Source: Takakia lepidozioides | Lineage: Eukaryota > Streptophyta > Takakiopsida > Takakiales > Takakiaceae | Direction: 5' to 3' | Length of the DNA: 64,000 nt | Assembly (NCBI GenBank): GCA_030704615.1 | Contig: CM060732.1 | Coordinates: forward strand, 51,813,053-51,877,052 | Shown here: positions 22,683 through 33,900 of the stretch, piece after piece | How positions within the stretch are numbered: the first letter of the stretch is position 1 | How the letters are laid out: each line of letters starts with the position of its first letter | Made by a program: the position numbers and the translations under genes | The notes under the pieces: generated by a model | What the model was told of the DNA's origin: nothing | The model's database searches: none | Seen by the model: the letters and a program-made list of their open reading frames with translations, nothing else

Positions 22683-22780
22683 GGTGGAGAAGTCATACCA
22701 AGGCTACTACACCAGATCCCATCAGAACTCTGAAGTTAAGGCCTTGGGGGCAGAATGGATGATCTCAGGTCGGAAATGTA
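22683..22780 (+). pseudogene. 5S rRNA-derived sequence
   Basis: It aligns by eye with most of plant 5S rRNA: GTCATACCA, then CACC(A)GATCCCATCAGAACT, CTGAAGTTAAG, CTTGGG and a decayed GGATGGGTGACC/GGGAAGTC 3' part. The box A region (GAAGTTAAG) is nearly intact, while the distal box C region carries several substitutions and a deletion. It is a single diverged copy, so it is a 5S pseudogene or the head of a 5S-derived SINE rather than a functional array unit. Confidence 0.8.
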
Positions 22781-23474
22781 ACAGAAGACAAGGCCTCATT
22801 ATCACCCTCTACTCAACTTGCCTGTGGACCATACTCAATAGTGGTACATGATGAGTTCCATTTAGGTTGTGAATCTGCTCATGATGAATGTGAATGCTGG
22901 CAGGTGTTGATTCTCAACTAGAATTTGCTTTGTGCAAGTACAAATATGTAAGAGATACACCATAATAGATGGAGGACTTTCAGTTTTTATCTGTGAAATA
23001 AGCTACTGATAGCAAGAATATCAGGAAGAGGGTGAAAGAGAAAGAAAGCAAACAAGAAGAAAACTTACATCGTCAACACAGACCCTAAGGACCCTTGGGA
23101 CAAAGTAGTACAGCCACAGAACCACATCAAAAGACTCATGTGTCAGGTAGAGACAAAGTAACTGCTGCAGAGAGACACAGAGCAGTCTATCTCCAATGAT
23201 ATGGCTGTGTCAATGCTGTACCAATACCAAGTATACCTATACCCAAGCCTACTCAAAACTTGTATGTGATGCTTTTAACTTCAGCTATGAATCTGCCCAT
23301 GGTGCCCATAATTTTGGCATTGTTGGAGCTTATCCTCCATTAACACTTTGACTGCAAGCATCCCAGGCAAAGAAAGAGAGAGATTGTACTCATAAGATGT
23401 TGTATGCCGTAGCCTTGTGGCCATTGACCCCGCGCACAGTTTGAGCGGCAAAGAAAGAGAAATGAAATGGAAAA

Positions 23475-23507
<33 letters not shown>

Positions 23508-24120
23508 GGCTCTTGATTGGACTTCACCTACACTGACAGGTCAGACTCTATTTTGTGGCGTTGGGATGCAGGGGGGAATCTATTACCCAAGAAGAATCAC
23601 TGAAGGACATTCTTATACCCGACAAAAGACTATCAGCAGCAAGATTAGTAAGAACATTTATAAACTTCTCAGGGCTCCATAATTTTTTGGTAACCCAGTT
23701 CAAATATTTTGCCATGCTAAACCAGTGACGAAGATGGTTTGGAGGGATGGTCTCCTTTCTTCCCTCTGCTACGTATTTGATGGCTCTGCATATTGTACAA
23801 AGGAGGCCTGCATATGTTCAGGTAACTCTACAACTTGAGACCGAGACCAAGGCAATTAGGTAGAATTCATGGTACCAGCCGCTGGAATGCTTGTCAGACA
23901 CTCTTTGTGGTTATGAGTTGACCGTAGAGACCAAAAACCTTGGCAGATTACTAACTGACCTTTATGACCTTGGAACATGCCACTCAACCTTGACAAGGTA
24001 TTACCTCTGTCGGTCGTCGAGTCCTTCCTTGCAGTGTTTTGTCACAGCTACCCTCGGAGAGTCCAATGTGAGTAAACCACTCTGCAATGTTCAAATACTC
24101 CAATTCGCTGATGATTACTC
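22781..24120. other. No gene; contains microsatellite and a LINE-tail repeat
   Basis: No coding signal. A GA microsatellite (about 23470-23510) follows a copy of the dispersed LINE-tail repeat on the minus strand. Confidence 0.4.
23382..23447 (-). repeat. LINE-tail repeat, copy A
   Basis: The reverse complement reads CAAACTG-GCGCGGGGTCAATG, GCCACAAGGCTACGGCA, then CTTATGAGTACAATCT, nearly identical to the end of the LINE at 60261-60326. A CT-rich run adjoins it. Confidence 0.85.
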
Positions 24121-24995
24121 TTAGGGTGGAGGACTGCGGCCAGTGTCCTTGGTCACATGACGCTGTAACTCGGGAGCTGAGAGAGGCTCTGATGGACCTG
24201 AATGAGAAGCTATTCCCCGCGGCGTTGCCCATGCAATGAACATAGGTAAACTATCTCCAGGCATAAGCACCGGCAAACTAGTCTCCTGCAGAGACAATTT
24301 TCATTTGGACCCATCAATCGAAACTCTATAGATAACTTGAGTACCCTTCAACAAATCAGTAAACAAAACTGCGATACACATGATACATTCTCTTCTTCTG
24401 CGTCTTTTCTCTCTCTGCCCTCCCAAACTGGGCGCGTGGTCTATGGCCACAAGGGTACGGCAAACAACGTCTTATGAGTACATCTCTCTCCAGCCCCCGA
24501 AGAAACATAGTCATTTTACAGGCCTTTCATCGAGCAGTGGTGTTGCGTGGCTAAATAACTAGACACGCACCAGCTGCTCGGTTGGGATGCTCTTGCAAGA
24601 AAGGTAGAAACAATACACACCAGCTCCGTAGGCTTCGCTTTCTCGGGAGACAACCTCTGCCCCTCAACACCTGGCCGCGCTTGCTCATTCCCAGCAGTAC
24701 GTGCCGAACTACCAGTAGAAAAATTTGAGGTCTCTCTCTCACCATTTGCCTGCCTCAAGGCTTGACTTCGAGCGTGGTTTCGAAGCCGCCACTCCCAGTG
24801 GTAGCAGCAGGAGAAAAATGCTCCAACTCCAAACACCATCAAAACAACAATAGCTGTTCCTAGGGGAAAATGAACTCGGGAAGCCTGTCTGTGCATGGGA
24901 GGGGATTCATATCCAGGCACACTCGCCCTATTAATCTCCACTAACATCCGCCGGCTCTCACTCCATGCACAGGCCAAAGCTGGTGAATTTTCCAT
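24121..24995 (-). CDS. Single-membrane-span protein with LPVLMPGD motif
   Basis: Two exons, 24995-24621 and 24285-24121, join in phase zero with GT-AG borders to give 179 residues. A short N-terminal part is followed by one membrane segment (FPLGTAIVVLMVFGVGAFFS, residues 43-62), a CCYHW motif, a basic linker, and in exon 2 the motif SLPVLMPGDSLPMFIAW. This arrangement matches a plant family usually labelled hydroxyproline-rich-glycoprotein-like, of unknown function; I recall the motif but not a gene symbol. The His/Cys motif right after the membrane span suggests a topology-determining or metal site. The intron contains an antisense LINE-tail repeat. Confidence 0.75.
24421..24484 (+). repeat. 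LINE-tail repeat, copy B
   Basis: CCCAAACTGGGCGCGTGG, then TATGGCCACAAGGGTACGG and CAAACAACGTCTTATGAGTA, almost the same as the LINE end at 60.3 kb. It lies in the intron of the minus-strand membrane-protein gene, in the opposite orientation. Confidence 0.85.
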
Positions 24996-26929
24996 TGCAT
25001 TTGTTGCTGTTCCTCTAGATACCTGCTCTACACTGTGCGAGTCTTCAACAACTTAACTGTTAGCTATATTCCTTCAGTGAAGCTGTGCCATCTCCACAGG
25101 GCAACGAACAGACAAGAACCACAGCACAGTCCTTCTCCATGTAGGGTAGATTCAGGACACCGAGCTGTGCAACCCAAAAGCCTGCTGGTCGAGCTGCGCT
25201 CCAGCAGCGTGCCTCTACACTTCTTGAACCACCTCGGAAACACAGACCCAAGTAGAAGTGGGTGACAGAGGGCTAGCACTGCAACGAGCCACCTGAGAAA
25301 CTCAAGATAATTAAGGAGCAGGATGCACTGATGAGAGACTGATGAAAGAACCGGCGTCCAGTCTTGAAACGTGACAGCAGGAGCATAGCCAAGGTCCTGG
25401 ATCCGGGGTCCACTGTCCACTGGTCTCCTGCCATGGGATTCCTTGGACTGTGATTCGTTCCCTGCTGCTACAACCTCAGTGGCCCGTGAGCCTGCACGCA
25501 TCCCACTGGGCGTGCCGCCTTCATTCATTCTATCTCTATATGTAGAAATCACACGTCTTCTGTATTCTTGCTTTTGTACTTGTTTCAACTAGACTTCAAG
25601 TCCAGTAACATTGAGTGGCCACAGCAAAGCCCTCCTCCAGATGTTAGATCGTTTGATTTGCTTTTTCGTCTTTATAGTTCCCTTGGGTTTTACTTCTCCA
25701 AACTGGGGACCAAACTGGGCATGACTTCAAGGATAACTTAGTTAGAGCTTCTCTTATACAGTCACTCATTTGGGTGTTTTATAAAGCTTTCCAGAGTCTT
25801 GTGTACTGACAGTACCTACTGAGTAAGTATCAGAAGTGTGTGCACTTATTACTATACTTGCCAGCAAGTGGGGCATGGAATCAAAACCTTGTCGAGATGG
25901 TCCCACCTCTTAAGATCAAAGTGCCCCGTCACAAATCTAACACAAAGGTTCCTGCCGCTTCTCTAAGCACTTCTGCATCCTTTGTCCAATCCATCGTTAC
26001 CTCCCTGCAGGTTTGCAGGTTTGCAACTTGCAGACTTGCCAGACTCCAAGATCCATGCCCTCTAGCCTCTCACCCATGCCTTCACCGCCGGCCGTTTCCT
26101 GGGGCCAAATGAGATGGAGGGATGGATGTGCTTAAACTGGCTCGGAACGGAAGGTGCTCACTTCTCACTTCTCGCCCCTTCTACATTCAGTCAAGATACC
26201 ACTCTAGAACACTTGCAGCGGCTGTGATATACTTGATATCAGAAGCATCCTGTAGGCTGCACAGTAATCCAAACGCTGCATGTGGAGCTTGACTCTCCAT
26301 CACAAGTTTTCGAGGAAAGAAGGAGAAGGAGGAGAAGGAGAAGTCGTGAAAGGGAGGCTAACAGGGCCCATGGAGAAAATTACTCGCACCCAACAAAAAA
26401 GCAACTCTCAATGGTTGCAAGAAGACGGAATAACCTGCTAAGCTTCACTTGGGCTACGAGCATGAATGACGGCCGATCTGCTGGGGAGGAGGAATATGTA
26501 AAAGACGGATCTTCCCGGATATTGAAGTAAGGAACCCAACAAGAAATGATGGGTGAGAAATGTTGAGTCAGAAAATGAGAATGGAGACAGAGGGAATACT
26601 CGGTTCATTAATAGTCGTAGGCCTACCGACGTCTGTTGGCCCGTTTGAGTACTCTTTGATGTTGATCGCGTGCGCTACAATTGAAAGGGAGGATACCGAA
26701 GAAGCGGAACTGCGCCAGAGAGAGAGCTTGGAAGGGATGCGCAAGAACGTCGCAAGGTAGAAGCTTGAGAGGAAGAGCTGCAAGGATGCACTAGAATCAA
26801 TCTGGAAATGACAGAGATTCTGAGACTATCTTTTTTTTATTGGACTATCTGTGAAAATTGTTGCAGAAAGAAGGAGCGTGGCAAGCGAGGCTTGGCAACA
26901 ACCACCAGGGAGTTCCCAGTGGAGATGCG
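24996..26929. other. No gene supported
   Basis: A minus-strand frame at 25588-25064 and plus-strand frames near 26.3-26.8 kb lack recognisable motifs. The former lies just upstream of the membrane-protein gene and may be leader sequence. Confidence 0.35.
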
Positions 26930-29060
26930 AAGGTTCTCCTAGCCTCCGTTAGATCCAAGTCCTCGGGGAGCAGTCCTGGCGATGGTGCCCACTCAAATGC
27001 TTGCACAAATTATCACTGCAGTCGTGTGTTGAAGCAGCTGCAATACCAGACTACATATCCTTCTGCCGTATCCAAATGTAAGCAATTTGGAGGGTCAGAG
27101 CTCAAGAAACGGTCGGGATTGAATTGGTGCACAGGGCTTGTCCCAGTATGCAGGGTCCCGATGAACCGCCCATGCGTTCACCAAAGACATGGTGTTTGCA
27201 GATACGTGGAACCCAGCTAGAGTCGTTGCGTGCTCTTTAACTTTAGGTACCGTTAGCGAAGATGTCGGGTGGAGGCGAAGAGTTTCTTTCACGAATGCGG
27301 GAGGGCAGATTTGGAATGTCTGCTTCCTCCACACATCGGTCGGTGCCCACTTACACTGGCAATCTCCTGTCACATTGTGGCGACGATGGATGGATTATGC
27401 ACTACTTCTGCGAGCAACCACTCTAAACCTTTGCGGTCGACTCGTAGCCTGCGACTAGCACGTCCTGCAACATAGCAAAGGGCAAGTTTTAAGACATCAA
27501 GATTGTCAGCAGATAGAAGCGAATTAAGTTTCCAGAGATTTGAAATGAAAAACTTTGACCACTTGAGACCTTCGTAATTGGCTTACACCTTAGTACTAAC
27601 TCTATCAAATAGGTAGCTGGTTGCCAGTCCTGAATCCTGATCCAATGTCTTCAGTAATCTGTACGAAAGAGAATCAATTGTGAAGTTGCAGTTGAGAAGC
27701 TCGAATGCTAATAAATCCTTTGTTCTACAATTTCGGCCATATAGGGTAACTGTACCTATCATTGCCCATTTAAGACTTTGAGAAGCCATAACTTGTTCAT
27801 ATGATCATATTATGGTGCGAAATTTGGACCTAGGGGGAGGTTGGCAAGTTGGCTTCAAAACCCAATTTACGAAATTTACAAAACCCAATACACTGCATTT
27901 GAAGTGTTGGGCACAACGAGCCTATATAATCTTCGTAAAACCAAGTATCATTGCCCCTATCATTGCACACCATTCGCAAACCCCTAAGCACGGTCGACGG
28001 GTGCGCGTCGACGGGTGTACAGTGATAGGCGCTGGGATGCGCAATCATAGGGGTTTGCGCTGTCCACAGGTGCGCAATGATAGGGGCTGGGGGTGCGCGA
28101 TGATAGGGGTTTGTGCAATGATAGGTACAGTTACCCTAGCTGAACTTGAAATGAAGTGACAGTGTGGGAATCGAAGGGTTTTCTGGCAGATTACCAGAAT
28201 AATAGTCAAAGCTTTTTCAGAGATCCCTTCCTCGGCTTGAATTGATCAATAGGAGCACGTCGACAAAAAAATTTCTACCCGCTCAGCATCCTTGGCTGCG
28301 TTAGGGAACTCCTGTGATCGTCGACCACAAGCGCCAGAAACTTAGCCATCCGATCACACTGAGACTTCAGTTCGCCATCCGATCCTAGACATCTCAGGGC
28401 TGCATGTACAATACTAGTTTGCTAGCGGTCTCAACTACCTCTGAGGCGGCAACAAAGAAATCGTTCAATTTAGCGGTATCGTTATCAGATGATGCCCCCC
28501 CAACACTTTCCAAATATCATTCGCGAGAACACACTAATTGGTAGCTTCTGGTATAAAGGTCGAACCGGGAGTTGTTGTTTTACAGTGGATCCAAGAATCT
28601 CGCAGCTCGAAGTGCTTTCATTGGAGAATTGGACATGAGGTGTTTCACCATGAGGTACGCCAGGTATCACCATGAAAGTCAAATCCCATGTACTTTCCTA
28701 CGATGTAACGAGCTCGGCATGAACTCAATATCATGGAACTTGATGAGCTCTCTAGCCATCGCAACAGTTGACATCATAAGGGTATTGGAAGTTCCAAGCT
28801 TTAGAAACATGAGGTGTTTCCGCCTTCTCAGCTTCAGCAAGACTGCGGAGATGTTGGCGCCCCCAACACAAGTGACGACAATGGCTGTCTCATTCTCCAT
28901 CTCGATTGATGCCATGGACTCCGCCGGAGGCTAACTTCCTGCATGCTAGAAAAAGCTCTCTTCTTTTCTCACAATTGCGAAGAGGGCTTCGTCCTAGGGA
29001 TTTATTGGAAGATTGGAAGAAGGGGTGCGTGCTGCACATGAATATCTGGATTGGTCCCAC
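26930..29060 (-). pseudogene. Cytochrome P450 pseudogene
   Basis: Decayed remains of a plant P450 mono-oxygenase in correct order. The N-terminal part near 28915-28680 reads MFLKLGTSNTLMM ... ARELIKFHDIEF, then YMGFDFHGDTWRTS in another frame. The I-helix region near 27480-27380 reads VAGYEST (in place of AGTDT), then WLLAEVVHNPSIV. The K-helix ETLR is in AFVKETLRLHPTSSL near 27280. The PDRF (PERF-type) motif is at 27119-27104. The haem loop TFGYGRRIC has its Cys codon at 27055-27053. There are several stops and frameshifts, and an inserted MITE between the N- and C-terminal parts. The order and the VPKVKEHATTLAGFHV stretch suggest an A-type (CYP71 clan) enzyme. Confidence 0.85.
27742..28138. 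mobile_element. MITE with 24-bp terminal inverted repeats and TA target site
   Basis: 27742-27765 and 28115-28138 are perfect inverted repeats (TAGGGTAACTGTACCTATC and five more bases). Counting the outer TA as target duplication, the element is 27744-28136, about 393 bases. TA target and short size fit a Tc1/mariner-type (Stowaway-like) or Harbinger-type non-autonomous element. Inside, the subterminal motif ATGATAGG recurs in both orientations. It sits inside the P450 pseudogene. Confidence 0.85.
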
Positions 29061-29134
29061 ATTGGGTTCCCTTTTGTCAGGCAAGATCTAATGAAGCTGA
29101 GGCCTAGATATTAGTGAGTAATTCTAGTAATAGT

Positions 29135-29602
29135 GTAGGAGCGCCTCAGAACTTTGTGTGGCCTCGTCGTAATGAGGCCGCAGGGTGCAGAGGGGACAGG
29201 ACCTGACAGCGGCCCCGCTACATTAAAAGGATCCCTTTTCCCGTGTTTTTCTTATATATCGAAAAAACGTCCGATTGTTGGCACGGCGGAGGTTGGGGTC
29301 TGGTGGTAGATCGATGGCGATGTGGCGATACAGGTCTTAGGTTTCACTCCCTGAACGTAGCTCCGGTGGTTGGCGGCAATTACTGTATCTACCTCCAAGG
29401 TAGTTCAGCTAGGTTTTGCAACCTTCATGTAAAAAATCCTAAAACTACCTGCGTGGAGGTAGTTGTAAAATTCATATGCCAAAAAAATTCTAAGTCCTTG
29501 ACGCATGAAGGTAGTTTGCTCCTATATTAATGAGACGGCCTGACGGTTGTCTGACCAGCCTCATAACGACGAGGCCACACAAAATTCTGAGCCGGTAGGA
29601 GC
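29135..29602. mobile_element. Inverted-repeat element with 8-bp target duplication
   Basis: GTAGGAGC occurs at 29135-29142 and 29595-29602 and flanks 34-bp inverted repeats (29145-29178 and 29558-29591; CTCAGAAC/TTTTGTGTGGCC, then CTCGTCGTWATGAGGC) that differ at two positions. An 8-bp duplication fits a non-autonomous hAT element, about 450 bases. No transposase is encoded. Confidence 0.8.
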
Positions 29603-30986
29603 TTGGAAGCCTCACATCCGACACAGTAATCTCGTGACATAGGTTGGGCTGGAGGGCTTGGGTCTTGGCAGTGTGGTTCATGAATTCGGTACGTAGTTGG
29701 ATACAAGTGTGCCCACTATCATCCTATCTATCTTTCTATATATATACGAGCATTCAATGAAAGAATGGCTCAAAGTAAGAATGTGTTTGTCAGTAGATCA
29801 AGCTTGGCACATGAAGAGGTAGCTGCACACTTCTCACTTAATCCACCCTAAGATACATACCAACAGTCCTCTTCATTGGCTGCACTAGTACTACAAAGAT
29901 AATGCCACAAACTTGCCATTCTGATCAACCACATCCACAGCCAAAAAGCTTAATTATGTGCTCATCAATACAATTCAAGACAACCTTCACAATCAGATTG
30001 TAGTGCTGTGACTGACTCAGCTGTGAGTAATTCAACAATGTAGAAGTATGTGAATGGCCAAAGAGAGAGGTATGCAAGGCCAACAAAAGAGAATAAAAAA
30101 ACCAACTTTAGGAGCGTGCTAGGGGGAACCATAGAAATTGAAATCCACATGATCCCCATACCAACTTCTTAATGTAGGTGAGGACGAATCAACGGTCAGG
30201 CTCGCGTCTGGGGATGTCTTCCATGAAGATCCTACAACCTTAAAGCCACATCTCCGTTCCATAATGCCAGTCACTCATCGGGAGATTGTACATCAAGTGG
30301 GCTAATCACCTTCCATGCGACAATTACAGACTTCAGGCTAGCCCTTGGATGACCAGCAGGCCACAATTCTAACTGCGATTGAGGACCACTTGTAGCCATT
30401 ATCTACTTGCCCATCCTTCAGTATTGCATATAGTTACGAAAAGAATTCACATGCTTCGATTAGGAGACACTAGAGTTCAGCAAAAGGAGGACAGGCACGG
30501 GATCTGCAGCAAAAGGTAACAACTCAACCTGGAAAGAAAGGGCATGTCTCCATTAACCCCTCCTTTGACCTATTCCCGGGTAGAGCACCGGCAAGTCATG
30601 AAAGAGGCCTAGTGATGTTGCCAGAACCTGCTCCTCCGCTCCTCATGAGGGACTGGAGGAGCAGGTGACATCAGGCAGGGCACATCGCAACATACTGCAG
30701 CAGACCAAAACAAAAGTCAGCAGGCCAGGCAGCTTCTCTGCATGTCCCTGAGCCAGTTACTCCCACTTGCCACCTTTTTTGCATTTTCAACCAGTTTGGT
30801 GCGGAGGATCAAGGCAAGGTCATTGGGGACCCAACTGCGCCCCTTTCCCACACCAAAATACTGGGTCAACAGAGGTGCCCAAATTGTAGGCAGTCATCAG
30901 CATTGATCCATGTACAACAAATTGAAGTTTTGACCACTTCTACAATTATGCCCCTAAATAAAAAACGGGCTCAGAATGTGGTGCAA
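29603..30986. other. No gene; 3' flank of the WW-domain gene
   Basis: No coding signal was found. The part next to 30987 is probably the 3' untranslated region of the minus-strand WW-domain gene. Confidence 0.35.
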
Positions 30987-33900
30987 CTAAGTGGATGTTG
31001 GCCTTTCCCAACTAGTCTCTGATGTGGTCAGATTTCCATAATAAACTTCTGCTGACTCGCTGTCCCAAAATGCCTGCAACCAATTCCCAACAGTCCACAG
31101 ATTACCCCCGAGACTGGAGCCAATGTAGGCTTGCGTGCCAGATGAGGTGAATTACCTGTCCAAACATCTATCCAAGGAATACTAAATGGAAAAACACAGA
31201 AAAAACAACCTGACAAATTCCCTACTGATGCAGCAGGTTACAGCAGACGAAAAAAACAAACATGATAACACCAACAGGTTATCATTGCAGTACGGGGATA
31301 TATTTTACTTCTTAAGTACCTGCCATCCAGAAGGAAGATCCTTTGATAGCTCCTTCAAGTCTGGTCTCTTTTGAATTGCCTCATTCATAGATGAAGGAAC
31401 TTCAGCTGATACCGACTTCGTTCCTCCACTGGCATCTGACTCATCTATTTTGGGTTCAGCTTTCTTAGCTCGCTTCACTCGTTCCCTCCTGCCAATGTTA
31501 AGGACAACATTTTAAGCTCACTAAGCCAAATCAAACTAAAGGCATCACTTTAAGCACAAATAATCAACTCAAGCATACACAACTAGTGAGGCTGTTCGCC
31601 ATCAAGGCAGTTTATAAAATGTTACCTGACACAAATAAACAATCAGTTATAACAGCATGCGTCGCTTGTCTCGTGCAGTCAGTTGAACAGAGTGCCTGAG
31701 AGCTATTGGCTTCATGCTGTTCACTATCTCTACACTATGTTCACTGACTGGTGAATGTGCAGAATCCTTTATCATGCCACCCAGATTCACAAGCAACAGA
31801 CAATGCACACCATAGCCTCTCCTAGACACCGACATCCAACCAGATGATTAGTACAGAAAGTGTACCAATCCAAGGTGCCAAGAGGTTGAAAGTTGGCATT
31901 CTCCAGGGCACCACCACTTGCAAGTTGTTGAATACGCCACTCCTGAACACAAACAATTCTGGTGAGTTACTGGAGCTACTCAAAATCACCTCTCCTTGCA
32001 GTTGCCAATGTTTGTAGCTCCATGTAAGCAAACTGGTCTATTGAATATGCCACTCCTGAACACAAACAATTCGGTGAGTTACTGGAGCTACTCAAAATCA
32101 CCTATCCTTGCAGTTGCCAATGGTTGCAGCTCCATGTAAGCAAACAGGTCTATCTATGCTTTACCTCAATCTCCTTCTGCCGCTTCTTTTCCAAGGCTTC
32201 TATATCAAACAGGGCCTTGTCCTCATCTTCGTCCTCACTCGGATGTAGCTCCTCTTTTGCAGCCAGCCACTACCACACACAACAGATTGTATCCTACTCA
32301 GAACTCTCACCCTACTACATGGCAGCAAACAGCAACTATCATACCTCCTAATGGGATTGTCATCTAGTTTCAAAATGACCAAATAGACCCAGGCGAGCCA
32401 TTGGCAAATGGAAGACCCTAGCAAAGAATCACACATCATTTCATACTTTGTAATCTAGCACTAATCACTCCACAGTGTATCTTGTGTACTATTAAACACT
32501 GAGTGTCCCATACTTACAGCAGTCAAGGAACACACCTTATTCACCATCGATGACACCTTCTTGTTAGCCCGTAGTGAGGCAGCCACTGTCAAGCTGTGAG
32601 TTCGTTTCTTTCCACGTACAGCTGCAAGAACACACAACAAGGTTTCAGACTTGAATGCAAAACAGTGCAAAAGACTCGTCGATCGCAAATTGTACGAAGA
32701 CCAAAATAAAGACGTTGACTGCTAACTGACCTTTTCCAGTTTTCTTAGAGGTGGCATCGGCCATCACTGCTGTGCTGGCTATCATTGTCGCTACCAGAGC
32801 TCCATTACTGGAAGGTGATGCATAAGGTTGTTTGGCACTTTCCAATTCAACATCATCCACAATCACCTCTGAGCTATCTGCATAGACACTTCCTTGAACC
32901 TCAGCAGCAACTTGTGTAACCTGACTCATTGAGTTGTCCGCGGGATAGAAGCTTGGTCCTGGCAACAATGACGAACTAGCAGATACTTCCATGGTGTAAG
33001 GGTGAGAGGGAGGGGGAGAGGCTGAGGGCAAGGGGCTGGCTTCAGGCGAAGGTGGAGGGAAGGGGGGAGGTTCCTCTGGGGGAGGGGGCGGAACTAACTC
33101 GGTATCGGGTGGTGGGGGCGGTGCCCACTCATCATCTGGGGGAGGAGGGGGAGGCCAAATTGGAGGAGCACAAATTGCCAATGGAGCTGCAGCCACAGGA
33201 GGGGGAGGGATAACTGGGTGGATAAGGGGGATATAAGAGACCACTTGTGGCACAGGATAGCTGTAACTGTATGAAGGAAGATGCATTACTCCTCCCATCG
33301 GCTGAAACCCCACAGATGGTGACACATCTGTAGGTCTCCTGGGGACTCCATCATCCATTTCCATATCAACCTCCATGTCGACATCCATATCTGTATCCAT
33401 AAGGCCAGCATCTCCGCCACTTTCCAGCCCTTCAACTGTAGCTTTCAGGTCAACCTCACCATTATTGGAAAGCTCATTTTTCTGCCATCGGGTGTGAGAA
33501 GGGGAAGACAATGGAGACCTTTGTTGTTCCTTCTCTAAACCTGTTCCCGTCTCCTCATCCGATTGTGAAATTTCACCCTCCTCGACATCCCTAGTAGTGT
33601 CTGCATGAGCAGTCAGAACTGGTGGCCGTAGCTCTCGAAACCCATGAGGTCTCTTCACCAAAGCAGTTAGTTTTGCACTCTTTCCCTCTAGCGATAAATC
33701 ACTTTGGGACCTTTCAACCACTTCAAGCAACTTATGTTGCTCTGCCTCAGCTGATGCCACAGCTTCTTCCACAGACAGTATTGCTTCCAGCCGCCTCAAT
33801 TGGGATGCCGTGTGGACCCAAAACTGTTCCTCAAGATTGCCATGTGATGCCAGCACTCTGCAGTCTGAGAGCCTTACCTCTGCCTCAATGGCAAGGCGCA

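Noticed and set aside
22683-22780. Functional 5S rRNA gene
   Set aside because: The 3' third has lost the box C consensus and there is no tandem array or clear terminator at the expected place.
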